A stretch of 64,000 nt of DNA from Lachnospiraceae bacterium (GCA_015057375.1 SVEM01000005.1:1-64000); one strand, 5' to 3'. Positions 1-9,550 are shown, counted from the first letter of the stretch. The notes: generated from the letters alone by a model not told the origin. Program-made: numbers and translations.

Positions 1-3000
1 GAACTCTAATCTGAAGTTCAATCTGATTTGTATCTTCTTCAATTGTGAAAACATGCTGTAACGACTGCCATTCAGAACAACTTATCTCAAGTTTTTCATT
101 ATTAGTTTTTTCTTCACCGGCATAACCAAGCATAGCCCAACAACTATTAGCAATAGGATCATCCGTATATACATCATAAGATAACGATATTACATCGCCC
201 GCCTTAAAGTCACCTTCAATAACCTTTTTGAAGTTTCCATGTTGATTATATCTTCCGGTAATTTTACATATATTATTTCCATCAACATTCTCTACAACTA
301 AGTTTCCTCCATTAGTAGTCCAACCATTTGTTCCATCATCAAAACATCCGTTGCCTACAATATCTCCTTCCGGAGCATCTTTATCTTCAGGCGCTGTCAT
401 TACAGGTGTTGGCTCCGGTGTTGCCGGTGCCTCAGTTGCTGGTGCCTCAGTTGCTGGTGCCTCAGTTGCTGGTGCCTCAGTTGCTGGTGCTTCTGTTGCT
501 GGTGCCTCAGTTGCTGGTGCTTCTGTTGCTGGTGCCTCAGTTGCTGGTGCCTCTGTTGCTGGTGCCTCAGTTGCTGGTGCTTCTGTTGCTGGTGCCTCTG
601 TTGCTGGTGCTTCTGTTGCTGGTGCCTCAGTTGCTGGTGCCTCAGTTGCTGGTGCCTCAGTTGCTGGTGCTTCTGTTGCTGGTGCCTCTGTTGCTGGTGC
701 CTCTGTTGCTGGTGCTTCTGTTGCAACAGGTGGTATATCACTTATTGTTATTGAATTAATCTTAAGTGATGTGAATTTTGTGTTATATGATGACGCCTTT
801 ACAAATATATGGTCTACATTATTTGCTGTTGCTGTCATTATGCCGCCTAACGGTGATGCAGCAGGTCCGATGATATTACTCTTTGCACTATCATTTGTTC
901 CTACAAGGAGATATGCTCTGGCATCACATCCGGTTGATTCATAGTCTATATCTATAACGAAAGAATCTCCGTTATTTAATACATACTGTGAAGGAATAGG
1001 AATAATAAATCCTGAAAATCCGCCTTCTAATTCGTATGATGCGCTTCCATCTGTACCAACTGTTACCTCTGCTCCTTCAGCTCCACCTACTATTGTGATG
1101 CTGTCTGCATCAAGTACTACATCTGCAGGGTCTCTGTCAGGTGCTTCTGTTGCCGGTGCCTGTGTTGCTACAGGAGGCTCTTCATTCTCAGTAGCGATAT
1201 AGAGATTATCTACACAGAAATCTCCATTTCTATCTGCATTATATCCAGGACCTTCTCCGATATATATAGTAAGACTTTCTGTGTATGCAGGTACTGTGTA
1301 ACTTCCCTTAACTGTAGTCCATGTCTCTGAATTACCATATACTACATTGCCCTCAGCATCAAGACACTGATATTTTGTTCCCTCTACATCATCACTTGAC
1401 TTGAACCAGTAAGCAAATGAATGATTTCCGTTTTCTGCATAATCCTCAAGCAGTTTTACATCAAATTCAAATTCTACAACATCGCCTTCTGCAAATCTTC
1501 TGTTAATCACATAAGTTGCTGCAGAATAGCAGTTCCAACGTCCGGTATATACACCGTATCCGTCTGTTAATGTAGGTGCTTGATTGTAATTGCTTCCCCA
1601 ACCTGTAATACCGTCTGAGAAATCACCATTTACTGCAAGGTTTGCTGATGGTGCTTCTGTAGCCGGTGCTTCTGTTGTTGGTAATTCTGTTGGTACTTCT
1701 GTTGCTTCAGGTGCCTCTGTTGCTGGTGCCTCTGTTGCTTCAGGTGCCTCTGTTGCTGGCGCCTCTGTTGCTTCAGGTGCTTCTGTTGGATCTACAGTTA
1801 CTTCTTCTTTACCTACATAAACGTTATCAAGATAGAAGTCGTCACCTGTTCCGCCTTCCCATTCATTGTTTTCCATGATTATCAAATCAAATCCGTTTGT
1901 ATCTCTTGCGATTGTGAACGTACCTGTTACTGTTGTCCATTCATCAACTGATCCGTTTGATGGTGTATCCGGAGTTAATTCAGTATCACCTTCTACTCCA
2001 GGATATATTAATTTGATAACAAATTTTGCATTAGCATTTTCAGGAGCTACTGAACGTTTTACGTCATATGAGAATATTATTTTATCTCCTTCTTTATAAT
2101 CTCCCTCAATCGTTGTAGAAACACCTGACCAACAATTCCAACGATCTGATATCTTCAGATATGAATTGCCGTCTTCTTCTACTACTGAAACTGCATTATC
2201 ACTATAATTTGCTGTCCATCCTGTTTTTCCGTTATCAAATGATCCATTTGCTATAAGGTTTCCTTCAGGTGCATCTGTTGGTGCAGCTGTTGGTCCTTCA
2301 GGTGCTTCTGTTGCAGGTACTTTTGTTGCTTCAGGAGCCGGACCATCATACTCTGAGTTAGAGAATTCAACCTTTGTAATAGTTACCTTTGCAGGTCCGT
2401 TATTAAGAGTATCTGTATCATTAAAGAAGAACAACGCTTTGTTGATATACCATGCATTAGTTGATTCACTTCCGGCTATAGTAGCTGTGTATGTTCCTCC
2501 ATTAGCGTCAGTGAATATTCCATCCCATGCGATAACATCCTCAGATTCCTTATCTGTTCCGCTGTCTCCGCTTGCTCTCCAAAGTCCGCAACCATATCCA
2601 GGTCCGATATTTTCAGGATTCTTATATGTTACTTTTACTGTATCATAATTCTTTCCTAACAGATCCTCAGGTAAAACAAATGCAACACCTGCATACTGAG
2701 CATTAACTCCGATAGTTACTGTATTATCATCATTAATCTCATATGTAGCATCACCCTGAAGCACTACTGTATCATCTGAAAACTCAAGTGTATAAGGTGC
2801 TGCCGGTTCTTCCATCGGTGGTGCTGTAGGTTCCGGTGTAGGTGTTGTAGGCACCGGTGTTGGTCTAGGTGTTCTGGTAGGTTTTGTAGTAACATCCGGT
2901 GCTGCAGTTGAATCAGCAGATCCTGTTGGTGCTACTGATGGATCTGTAACTACTCCTGTAGGCGCTGTTGTAGGTGCTATTGTAGGTGTAACAACAGACT

Positions 3001-3352
3001 GTCTTACCGTAACCTTAACTTTTGCCTTTACCTTCTTGTTTGACTTAGCTTTTACATTAACTGTAGCTTTTCCTACTGCTTTAGCCTTAATAACGCCTTT
3101 TTTTGTAACTTTAATAACAGATTTTCCTTTCTTGTTAACTTTATAAGTTACTTTCTTGCTGGCTTTAGCAGGTCTAACCTTCTTAACCTTAAGTTTGAAC
3201 TTCTGTCCAACTTCAAGATTAACCTTTTTCTTGTTCATAACAATCTTCTTAGCCTTTGGCTTTGCTGATGCTTCCGGTGCTACTGCAAGTGATGTGCACA
3301 CAAGAGCAACTGCAAGGGTAATTCCTATGAATTTTTTCATAAATTTCCTCAT
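1..3352 (-). CDS. Secreted multi-module carbohydrate-binding protein (3' end outside window)
   Basis: Reading leftward from an ATG at 3352, the frame stays open to the window edge, giving over 1100 residues with no stop. AGGAGG at 3366-3361 lies 8 nt from the start. Residues 1-32 are a signal peptide (Lys-rich start, hydrophobic core, VAPEASA-like end). Residues 33-115 form a very basic Big_2-like Ig module. A Pro/Thr linker follows. Next come beta-sandwich modules at about 186-337, 361-512, 571-719, 744-869 and from 999 on. Those at 361, 571 and 999 open with an NLxxNGxFD/GW-type pattern typical of CBM4_9 domains. Linkers are Thr/Glu/Ala/Pro rich, one of them built of about 20 ATEAP units. 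Such CBM arrays usually flank a xylanase or glucanase domain, so a catalytic domain may lie beyond base 1; none is visible here. The annotation as a glycan-binding surface protein is solid, the enzyme type is unknown. Confidence 0.85.
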   Translation of the reverse strand, partial: MRKFMKKFIGITLAVALVCTSLAVAPEASAKPKAKKIVMNKKKVNLEVGQKFKLKVKKVRPAKASKKVTYKVNKKGKSVIKVTKKGVIKAKAVGKATVNVKAKSNKKVKAKVKVTVRQSVVTPTIAPTTAPTGVVTDPSVAPTGSADSTAAPDVTTKPTRTPRPTPVPTTPTPEPTAPPMEEPAAPYTLEFSDDTVVLQGDATYEINDDNTVTIGVNAQYAGVAFVLPEDLLGKNYDTVKVTYKNPENIGPGYGCGLWRASGDSGTDKESEDVIAWDGIFTDANGGTYTATIAGSESTNAWYINKALFFFNDTDTLNNGPAKVTITKVEFSNSEYDGPAPEATKVPATEAPEGPTAAPTDAPEGNLIANGSFDNGKTGWTANYSDNAVSVVEEDGNSYLKISDRWNCWSGVSTTIEGDYKEGDKIIFSYDVKRSVAPENANAKFVIKLIYPGVEGDTELTPDTPSNGSVDEWTTVTGTFTIARDTNGFDLIIMENNEWEGGTGDDFYLDNVYVGKEEVTVDPTEAPEATEAPATEAPEATEAPATEAPEATEVPTELPTTEAPATEAPSANLAVNGDFSDGITGWGSNYNQAPTLTDGYGVYTGRWNCYSAATYVINRRFAEGDVVEFEFDVKLLEDYAENGNHSFAYWFKSSDDVEGTKYQCLDAEGNVVYGNSETWTTVKGSYTVPAYTESLTIYIGEGPGYNADRNGDFCVDNLYIATENEEPPVATQAPATEAPDRDPADVVLDADSITIVGGAEGAEVTVGTDGSASYELEGGFSGFIIPIPSQYVLNNGDSFVIDIDYESTGCDARAYLLVGTNDSAKSNIIGPAASPLGGIMTATANNVDHIFVKASSYNTKFTSLKINSITISDIPPVATEAPATEAPATEAPATEAPATEAPATEAPATEAPATEAPATEAPATEAPATEAPATEAPATEAPATEAPATEAPATEAPATEAPATEAPATEAPATEAPATPEPTPVMTAPEDKDAPEGDIVGNGCFDDGTNGWTTNGGNLVVENVDGNNICKITGRYNQHGNFKKVIEGDFKAGDVISLSYDVYTDDPIANSCWAMLGYAGEEKTNNEKLEISCSEWQSLQHVFTIEEDTNQIELQIRV
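426..725 (-). repeat. 20 x 15-bp tandem repeat coding for an ATEAP linker
   Basis: Twenty exact-length units of 15 bp run without a gap. On the plus strand a unit reads GGTGCCTCAGTTGCT, with variants at three synonymous positions only; on the coding strand every unit encodes Ala-Thr-Glu-Ala-Pro. The array joins two beta-sandwich modules of the secreted protein. The unit length keeps the frame on gain or loss, so linker length can vary between strains. Confidence 0.95.
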
Positions 3353-3494
3353 TTAAAAATCCTCCTATTATTTATTTTATACATGATAAATCACGTATAA
3401 TAACATAGTAAATTTTACAACTAACTATATAATTAGTCAATTGTTTTTTAATAGAATTATAATAATTATCGCATTTAATCAACTATCTGGCATA

Positions 3495-4367
3495 TTACAT
3501 CAAATCTTCATTATCCCATCTTGCAGTTGAGCCACACGGAAAGACAAGTCCGTTTGATGTTACCGGAAGCCCTATCTCATCTGCCTGCACACGCCCACCA
3601 AATTTGCTTGAAATTTCCGAGCTAATCATGTACGAAAGAACCGCCGGTTGCAACCCTGTTGTATATGAATTAATAATAAAGAATAAAGGTTCCTTCACAA
3701 GCAACTGTGCACACAACCTGATAAGGTCGTGTATACGTTCTTCTATCTTCCATACTTCTCCACCCGGTCCCCTGCCGTATGATGGCGGATCCATTACAAT
3801 TCCGTCGTAATGATTGCCGCGTCTTATTTCTCTTTCAACAAACTTCACACAATCATCAACAAGATATCTTATAGGAGCATCAGACAACCCAGATAATGCA
3901 GCATTTTCTTTTGCCCAAGTTACCATGCCTTTAGAAGCATCTACATGGGTAACCGCCGCACCGGCTTTTGCACATGCAACAGTCGCCCCGCCTGTATACG
4001 CAAACAGATTAAGTACTTTCACCGGTCTGTTCGCATTAACTATCTTTTCAGTCATATAATCCCAGTTGACCGCCTGTTCCGGAAACAGTCCCGTATGCTT
4101 AAAACTAAACGGCTTTAAGCCAAATGTAAGATTCTTGTAATGTATATTCCATTGTTTAGGAAGATCGAAGAATTCCCATTCTCCGCCACCCTTATTACTT
4201 CTGTGATAATGGGCATTAGGCGATTTCCATCCGTAATGCTTCTTCGGAGTTTTCCAGATAGCCTGAGGATCCGGCCTTATGAGAATATAATTTCCCCATC
4301 TCTCAAGTTTCTCTCCCGATGATGCATCGAGAACCTCATAGTCATTCCATCCGTTTGCTATAAACAT
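3495..4367 (-). CDS. Class I SAM-dependent methyltransferase, RlmI/COG1092-like
   Basis: A 290-residue protein with a Rossmann methyltransferase core in its middle and C-terminal parts. Motif I is NLFAYTGGATVACAKAGA (about residues 120-137), followed by the acidic VDASKG after strand 2 and the DPPSYG motif IV (about residues 193-198), which is typical of rRNA base methyltransferases related to RlmI/RlmK. The N-terminal part lacks an obvious PUA domain, so it is shorter than E. coli RlmI. It probably methylates a base in 23S rRNA using S-adenosylmethionine, but the target cannot be read from sequence. It is transcribed alone, divergently from the zinc-ribbon gene at 4508. Confidence 0.75.
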   Translation of the reverse strand: MFIANGWNDYEVLDASSGEKLERWGNYILIRPDPQAIWKTPKKHYGWKSPNAHYHRSNKGGGEWEFFDLPKQWNIHYKNLTFGLKPFSFKHTGLFPEQAVNWDYMTEKIVNANRPVKVLNLFAYTGGATVACAKAGAAVTHVDASKGMVTWAKENAALSGLSDAPIRYLVDDCVKFVEREIRRGNHYDGIVMDPPSYGRGPGGEVWKIEERIHDLIRLCAQLLVKEPLFFIINSYTTGLQPAVLSYMISSEISSKFGGRVQADEIGLPVTSNGLVFPCGSTARWDNEDLM

Positions 4368-4507
4368 ATAATCTACCTCGCATTTAAATGTTTACTGATT
4401 ATAACATTTTTACATGAGTAAGTAAACTACTCCGTATGCTTCTTGACGTACATACGACAGTTTTGTAAAATAGCACATAATAGATTATAAATTATTGGAG
4501 GAATACG

Positions 4508-5449
4508 ATGTTTAGCATATTATGCCCTATATGTGGCAAAAAAACATCATTTAATACAGAAAACGGTGACATAAACTGTGAATGTGGTACGACTATTAAT
4601 GTTACGGAACTTAATCTTCCTGAATATGGTCCATATAAACGTTCAAAATATATAAACGAACTGGCAGTTAACAATTCCCTTCCACAGACAACAGACTCAT
4701 ATTCTGAAAGTACATCATATAAGTTCCCTGAGATTGTAGGAAGTTTGTTTTCCGCGTCCGACATTTCCTGCATAGTTAGACAGTGGGCCGGCTGCTCCAT
4801 CTTTACTACCGGCGCCTTTAATAAAGCTATTAAAAAAATGGATATGACACTATCATACGTTCCTTTATATGTATATGAGGTCAAATCATCTATAATACTA
4901 AATGCAATCGCAACAGCAAATGATGACTCTGTGGATTCGGACAGAAAAATAATTCGTACCCACTATTATAATATAGAACATCTTGATAATTATTCGGATA
5001 CACATGTAAGAAGTGCAAGTGAAACTATAAGTAACGAAGTCCTTCCTGAACTTCTCCCATATGATTTTTCAGACACTTCAATATATGACGAAAATGATAC
5101 TAACGAAGCAATTATCAACATAACAGCTGACAAGGACCTTATATTTAAGAATCTTCTCACCGACATATCAGAACACATGAAGAAAAATATCATATCCTCA
5201 GCAGACGATTACTCTTCTATTTATAATTGTGAAACAGAAGAATTTCCTTTTTCGACTAATATTCGAACCGTATATGTGCCTTTATGGAAAATGAATTACC
5301 ACCATAAAGGACATATAAAAACCGTATATATAAACGGACAAACAGGAAAGATATATGGAAGTTCTCCTTTATCATTTATAAAAACTATCGGACTTGTTGC
5401 ATTGTCAGGACTTTTCATATTTGCTATTATTGCAGCTTTTATTTTATAG
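4508..5449 (+). CDS. Zinc-ribbon protein with C-terminal membrane anchor
   Basis: A 313-residue protein. The first 30 residues carry CPxC and CxC pairs, a zinc ribbon of TFIIB/rubredoxin-like type. The middle is an uncharacterised acidic mixed alpha/beta domain. Residues 290-313 form one hydrophobic helix at the very end, so the body should face the cytoplasm as a tail-anchored protein. GGAGG lies 7 nt before the ATG. The stop is 13 bp before the start of the TPM-domain gene, so the two are co-transcribed. Pairing of a zinc-ribbon membrane protein with a TPM-domain protein recurs in Firmicutes and suggests a membrane-linked complex. No function is established. Confidence 0.6.
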   Translation: MFSILCPICGKKTSFNTENGDINCECGTTINVTELNLPEYGPYKRSKYINELAVNNSLPQTTDSYSESTSYKFPEIVGSLFSASDISCIVRQWAGCSIFTTGAFNKAIKKMDMTLSYVPLYVYEVKSSIILNAIATANDDSVDSDRKIIRTHYYNIEHLDNYSDTHVRSASETISNEVLPELLPYDFSDTSIYDENDTNEAIINITADKDLIFKNLLTDISEHMKKNIISSADDYSSIYNCETEEFPFSTNIRTVYVPLWKMNYHHKGHIKTVYINGQTGKIYGSSPLSFIKTIGLVALSGLFIFAIIAAFIL

Positions 5450-5462
5450 AGGTGATTATTTC

Positions 5463-6236
5463 ATGAACAGATTACGATATATTATTACAGGAATTTTATT
5501 TATAGCAGTCAGCATATTGGCTACATTGTCAAATCATGAATTTGCAATAGCACGAATTAGCCTTAACATTAATGGAACCGCTCCGGTCATTTGTGATGAG
5601 GCGGAGCTTTTTTCCGAATATGAAGAAGTATCACTTATAGATTTGGCAAATGACCTATCAAAACAGACCGGATACATATACATAATTATTACGACAAATG
5701 AAATTAAAGATTATATATCCGGACATGAACTTGAAGGAATATACAATGATCACAGAAATGAACTTGCAGGCAACGGCACCGTATTATTTCTTATAAACAC
5801 CAATAATAATGAAAAACCTTGCGAACTTCAAAGTTACAAGTCTGCTGCACAAACATTTTCCCACGACATGTGTGATTATATTAATAGCAAGGCAATGGTT
5901 TCTATAAAAACCGGTGCATATCTTGATGGTGTTAAGGTTGTATTTGATAATCTTAATGCTGTGACAGACGGAACACTTTCAGAAGAACAAATTGCCGAAA
6001 ATGATAATGTAACAGAAAAAAAATATTCAAAGCTAATATCTGCTATTCCTTATCTTGCAATAAGCTTATGCATAGCATACTTAATTGCAGCTTTTTCTGT
6101 TTATTTAATATACAAACGAAGCAAGTCGTCCTACAAAAAAAAGTTTGCACAAAAAAGCGACTCACACTCTCCTGATAATATAAAGAAATACAGAATGTAT
6201 GTGCGTTCAGTTGAAAGTACATTTTCCGAAAAATAA
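5463..6236 (+). CDS. Membrane-anchored TPM-domain-like protein
   Basis: A 257-residue protein beginning at the ATG preceded by GAGGTGATTATTTC; a longer frame starts inside the previous gene but lacks its own ribosome binding site. It has an N-terminal signal or membrane segment (residues 5-25), an extracytoplasmic domain of about 150 residues resembling the TPM (TLP18.3/Psb32/MOLO-1) fold, with the typical start of the VxDxAxxFS-type region followed by YIxI strands, and a second membrane helix near residues 195-220 before a basic cytoplasmic tail. It forms an operon with the zinc-ribbon gene. TPM domains are linked to membrane-protein quality control, but the exact role here is unknown. It ends 1 bp from the convergent ATPase gene. 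Confidence 0.55.
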   Translation: MNRLRYIITGILFIAVSILATLSNHEFAIARISLNINGTAPVICDEAELFSEYEEVSLIDLANDLSKQTGYIYIIITTNEIKDYISGHELEGIYNDHRNELAGNGTVLFLINTNNNEKPCELQSYKSAAQTFSHDMCDYINSKAMVSIKTGAYLDGVKVVFDNLNAVTDGTLSEEQIAENDNVTEKKYSKLISAIPYLAISLCIAYLIAAFSVYLIYKRSKSSYKKKFAQKSDSHSPDNIKKYRMYVRSVESTFSEK

Positions 6237-6237
6237 A

Positions 6238-7977
6238 TCAAACAGACTTACTGCATGTGAAGTATATTATCTGATGTTCTTTGCTTATATCTGTGATAAG
6301 CTCATATGCACCCGAGCGTTTTTTTTCATCCAGATTAATAAATGCATCATCCATTATAATAAACGGATGCTCTATTTCGAACATCACATCAACAAGAGCC
6401 AAACGCATACAAATTCCCATAAGGTCTCTTAATCCCCGGCTATAATACTGTTTGTCCCGTTGCAAACCATTGTCATGCACAGCAAGATTAGTATCAGCAT
6501 CCAAATAATGATGATCTGCATTCTCACCGGTTATCCTGCTATAGTATTTTCTATATATCTCTTTAACAGGCAAAATATATTGAGCAGAAAATGAATCTTT
6601 AGCTTTTTTCAGAAATTTATCTGCAAAACAGATAAGTTCATATTCTTTTTTGAGTTTGGTATACTCCTCCTCTTTTTCACAAAAGCTTATATACAACTCC
6701 TCTATGAGTTCCAGTTCTTTTTTAAGTTCTGATATACGTGTTTCTTTTGTATTATTATCATTTATTAACTGTTTTTCTTCATAGTCGGCTGTCATAAGTT
6801 CATTTCCTGCATCCAAAAGAAAACCATCATCTGACGAAGCGGCAACAAGCTTATCAATTATATCGCTGTGTTTATTCTCAAACTCATCAATCCTTTGCAT
6901 GCTCCTTTCATACTCTGCCTGTCTTTGTTCGCGAATTATCTTCTCTCTTTCGAATTTACTTTTCGCCTGCGCCCTATTACTGTAAACAGATGCTATCATC
7001 CCGACCACACCTATTAACGCAAAAAATCCTGCCGCGATGATTAGTCCCAAAAACTTCATAACTGTTACTGCATAAGCAAGTATCAAAAACACAGTTACCA
7101 TAAAACTAACAACAAAAACCGATGTTGCCGCAGATTTTCTATGTGGTGTTTTATTATCCGGCTCAACCTCTTCTTTAAGCAGTTTCTTTCTTTCGAGCAC
7201 GTCATTTCTTAATATATTGTACTCATTTATAAGCGAACTTAAATTATGATTTTCATACAGTCTGCTTTTCTTTTCCGCAAGTTCCCTAATCCTTGCATGG
7301 TTATCATTTCTTTCAGAATTCAGTCTTGCAAGTTCTGCTTCTATGCTATCTTTAACACCGAGTTTTACTTTCATAGATACAAGTTCATCTTTGAGCTTGT
7401 AAAGCATACCGGTTTTTCTGTCAGGGCTCATTCTGTTAAGACAGTCGGATATATTTTTTGCTGCAGTTTCGTAATTATCAATGTCATATACTGCATTTTC
7501 ACTGTCACTCATCTTAGATATGACTTCTCCGGTAGCCTTTGTCTCACAATCGTTTTGAGATATAAATACAGTTTTTGCAAATGATTCACTATTTATATGA
7601 AATAATTCCTCGCCAATTTTTTCTGAAAAGTCATAGCTCATCATACCGGTGTCATGATATCTTAGCTCAAATGTATCTTCTTTTGCTCTGCTTCCAAACT
7701 GTCTGTATATCGTATAACTCACACCCGCACCGGTTTCAAATGTAAGAGAGCCTCCATATATACCGCCCTGCCACGGAGCATATCTTTTCCTTTTATTTTC
7801 ATAACTGTCACGTTTGCTTTCATTGTCAAATCCAAAAAACATGACTTTAATAAATTCTGCCAGCGTAGATTTGCCCCATCCGTTATCACGTGCAAAAACA
7901 TTTAACCCATCCTCAAATGAAATTGTAATGTCGCTTAATATTCCAAAATTTTCTATATGACATTCAATTAATCTCAT
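6238..7977 (-). CDS. YhaN/SbcC-like AAA ATPase with coiled coils and membrane hairpin
   Basis: A 579-residue SMC/Rad50-like ATPase. The N terminus (FGILSDITISFEDGLN) is followed by a Walker A, NGWGKST, near residue 35. Long charged coiled-coil segments flank a hydrophobic region at about 285-335 that reads as two membrane helices. The C-terminal half-domain has a signature-like YSRGLRDL and a Walker B, FIIMDDAF, near residue 545. This layout, with membrane segments inside the coiled coil, matches Bacillus YhaN more than SbcC (SbcC is about twice as long). It is adjacent to and co-oriented with the nuclease gene at 7978-9036, as yhaO-yhaN are. The probable role is DNA end processing or repair at the membrane; the evidence is family plus context. 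Confidence 0.7.
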   Translation of the reverse strand: MRLIECHIENFGILSDITISFEDGLNVFARDNGWGKSTLAEFIKVMFFGFDNESKRDSYENKRKRYAPWQGGIYGGSLTFETGAGVSYTIYRQFGSRAKEDTFELRYHDTGMMSYDFSEKIGEELFHINSESFAKTVFISQNDCETKATGEVISKMSDSENAVYDIDNYETAAKNISDCLNRMSPDRKTGMLYKLKDELVSMKVKLGVKDSIEAELARLNSERNDNHARIRELAEKKSRLYENHNLSSLINEYNILRNDVLERKKLLKEEVEPDNKTPHRKSAATSVFVVSFMVTVFLILAYAVTVMKFLGLIIAAGFFALIGVVGMIASVYSNRAQAKSKFEREKIIREQRQAEYERSMQRIDEFENKHSDIIDKLVAASSDDGFLLDAGNELMTADYEEKQLINDNNTKETRISELKKELELIEELYISFCEKEEEYTKLKKEYELICFADKFLKKAKDSFSAQYILPVKEIYRKYYSRITGENADHHYLDADTNLAVHDNGLQRDKQYYSRGLRDLMGICMRLALVDVMFEIEHPFIIMDDAFINLDEKKRSGAYELITDISKEHQIIYFTCSKSV

Positions 7978-9036
7978 CTAACATATCTCCTCGCCAAGTA
8001 TTGCCCTAATTCCATATCTTATGACAGCTGCCTTATCTTCTTCAGACATGTCCTGTTCATTTACAATTTTAACAAACTCACCTTTAAGCGATCTGTCATT
8101 CGCAAAACTGTTGCAATCTATCCTATATCCGGTTTTATCCTTTAATGAAACAGCAAAAAACCTGCTTTCAAATGTTTTTAGAATAACATCAATATCCTTT
8201 TCACATGTGTAATCAACGCTGCCGCAAAGCACAACACGAACAAAATCTTCTTCCGTACAACCTTTATCCGACAGTACTATGTCTATCTTTTCTATTATCT
8301 GTGTCGTCGTCATAAGATTACTTATATCTATAGGAATCTCATATATTATTCTGTTATCTGCTTTTTCAAATACAGTTTCGCATCTGCCGCTTTTCTCATC
8401 TATATCAAGCACCACAAATCCATGCTCACCACATTCATCAAACCCGCGGCCACACAGACTTCCGCTGTAACACCAGACGCCACGGTTATCAAGTTTTTCC
8501 TTCTTATAAGAATGAACATGTCCGAGAGCCAGATAATCAACACCCCGGTTCTCATATTTCCTCAAATTAATATCTTCTCCAACCTGCCCGTGCATAACTA
8601 CAATATTAAAATGAGATTCCTCGAGACGAGGGAGTTCGCTTTCTGATTCCTTTCCTATTATGGTTATCGTCCTAAATGGAGTTTCATAAGAATAACTCAT
8701 CTTATCATTTGAAAATACCTTTAGATTCCCAGGAAGTTTTGTAAAATGCGAAACAAAACCGTCCCTATCATGATTCCCGCAAAGATAAAATACATCTATA
8801 TCAGAATGAGAAGCTATAGCATTATATACAAAGTCAGCCGTTTTTCGAGAAATCAGTTCCCTGTCAAACATATCTCCTGCAATTATAACTGCCCTTACAG
8901 ACTCAGAAACAGCATAATCCAACATATATCGGAATGCCGAAAGCATCTCAGCATTCCTCATATTCGCCATATCGCGTGTGTAATGAGTTCCCAGCGGAGA
9001 CTCAAGATGAATGTCTGCACAATGTATAATCTTCAT
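7978..9036 (-). CDS. YhaO/SbcD-like metallophosphoesterase (DNA exonuclease family)
   Basis: A 352-residue calcineurin-like phosphoesterase with the family's metal-binding motifs: DxH (CADIHLESP, residue 8 on), GDxxD (IAGDMFDRE, about 56), GNHD (LCGNHDRDG, about 91), a VMHG-type motif near 145 and GHxH (LALGHVHS, about 170). It is the probable nuclease partner of the neighbouring YhaN-like ATPase; the two genes abut with no gap. An upstream TTG at 9039 is in frame, but the ATG at 9036 sits 8 nt after AAGGTAGG and is preferred. The predicted activity is Mn-dependent 3'-5' DNA exonuclease, by homology only. Confidence 0.75.
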   Translation of the reverse strand: MKIIHCADIHLESPLGTHYTRDMANMRNAEMLSAFRYMLDYAVSESVRAVIIAGDMFDRELISRKTADFVYNAIASHSDIDVFYLCGNHDRDGFVSHFTKLPGNLKVFSNDKMSYSYETPFRTITIIGKESESELPRLEESHFNIVVMHGQVGEDINLRKYENRGVDYLALGHVHSYKKEKLDNRGVWCYSGSLCGRGFDECGEHGFVVLDIDEKSGRCETVFEKADNRIIYEIPIDISNLMTTTQIIEKIDIVLSDKGCTEEDFVRVVLCGSVDYTCEKDIDVILKTFESRFFAVSLKDKTGYRIDCNSFANDRSLKGEFVKIVNEQDMSEEDKAAVIRYGIRAILGEEIC

Positions 9037-9162
9037 CAAATAAACCTACCTTAACGTAATGCTTTCTTGTGTTTACAATTATACTTTATCGCCAAAGAAA
9101 AAGCAAACATTTGTTTGGTTTTTCTGTAATAATTTTTTCTCAAAAAAAATTGAAAATTGTTG

Positions 9163-9191
9163 TTGACATTCATATTCCACTTTGTTATAAT
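9163..9191 (+). promoter_or_regulatory. Consensus sigma-A promoter of tRNA-Leu
   Basis: TTGACA at 9163-9168 and TATAAT at 9186-9191 with a 17-bp spacer, both perfect consensus, 29 bp upstream of the tRNA. Confidence 0.9.
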
Positions 9192-9220
9192 CATTCTTGC
9201 GTCAAGAAAAGATGCGGTTT

Positions 9221-9305
9221 GCGGAAGTGTCGGAACTGGCAGACGAGCAAGACTAAGGATCTTGTGAGCAATGCGCTCGTGTGGGTTCAAGTCCCATCTT
9301 CCGCA
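9221..9305 (+). tRNA. tRNA-Leu (anticodon AAG)
   Basis: An 85-nt class II tRNA. The acceptor stem pairs GCGGAAG with CTTCCGC, the discriminator base is A, the anticodon stem CAAGA/TCTTG closes the loop CTAAGGA with anticodon AAG, and a long variable arm (GAGC..GCTC) is present, as in leucine tRNAs. The T-arm reads GGGTTCAAGTCCC. CCA is not encoded. The 3' end is duplicated at 10751-10773 by an integration event. Confidence 0.93.
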
Positions 9306-9308
9306 TTA
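9286..9308 (+). repeat. attL-like copy of the 23-bp direct repeat
   Basis: Spans the T-loop, acceptor stem and first 3 bases after tRNA-Leu; begins TTCAAGTCCC and ends CCGCATTA. It is identical over 23 bp to 10751-10773. Confidence 0.85.
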
Positions 9309-9321
9309 ACCTTTTAAGAAA

Positions 9322-9343
9322 AAGCCTTGAATATTCAAGGCTT
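9322..9343 (+). terminator. Rho-independent terminator after tRNA-Leu
   Basis: A perfect inverted repeat AAGCCTTGAAT/ATTCAAGGCTT followed by a T tract. It lies inside the integrated element, so it arrived with it and now ends the tRNA transcript. Confidence 0.85.
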
Positions 9344-9381
9344 TTTTCTTTTATCCTTATGAAATTTTTTGTTACACTTTG

Positions 9382-9550
9382 TTACACCGCTTTTGAACTG
9401 AAAACTTTAGCAAATACTTCTGCTTTATCTGTAAGTGGTGTAACAGAATGAATATAATATTTCTGTGTTGTAGAAATATCTTTGTGACCTGCAAAATCAG
9501 AAATCATTCTGTCTGGTAAAAGTTGGCTGTCATGTAATTCCGAGATACAA
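9382..9550 (-). pseudogene. Tyrosine recombinase (phage integrase) C-terminal fragment
   Basis: The minus frame ending with TAA at 9384-9382 encodes the last 50 or so residues of a lambda-type integrase: LPDRMISDFAGHKDISTTQKYY, which contains the conserved GHxxxxxT block and the tyrosine nucleophile near the end, followed by a short tail. The Arg-HxxR part and the rest of the protein are missing. Upstream of about 9550 the frame continues but no longer looks like an integrase; it overlaps the start of the opposing gene at 9558, so this is the deletion junction. It lies 74 bp inside the left repeat, the usual place for an integrase. Confidence 0.75.

Noticed and set aside
328..944. Plus-strand open frames with GASVAGAS and LLVPQLLV repeats
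   Set aside because: These are shadows of the 15-bp repeat on the other strand, where the true signal-peptide protein runs through.
5394..5462. Upstream extension of the TPM gene
   Set aside because: It lies inside the previous gene and has no ribosome binding site; the ATG at 5463 has one.
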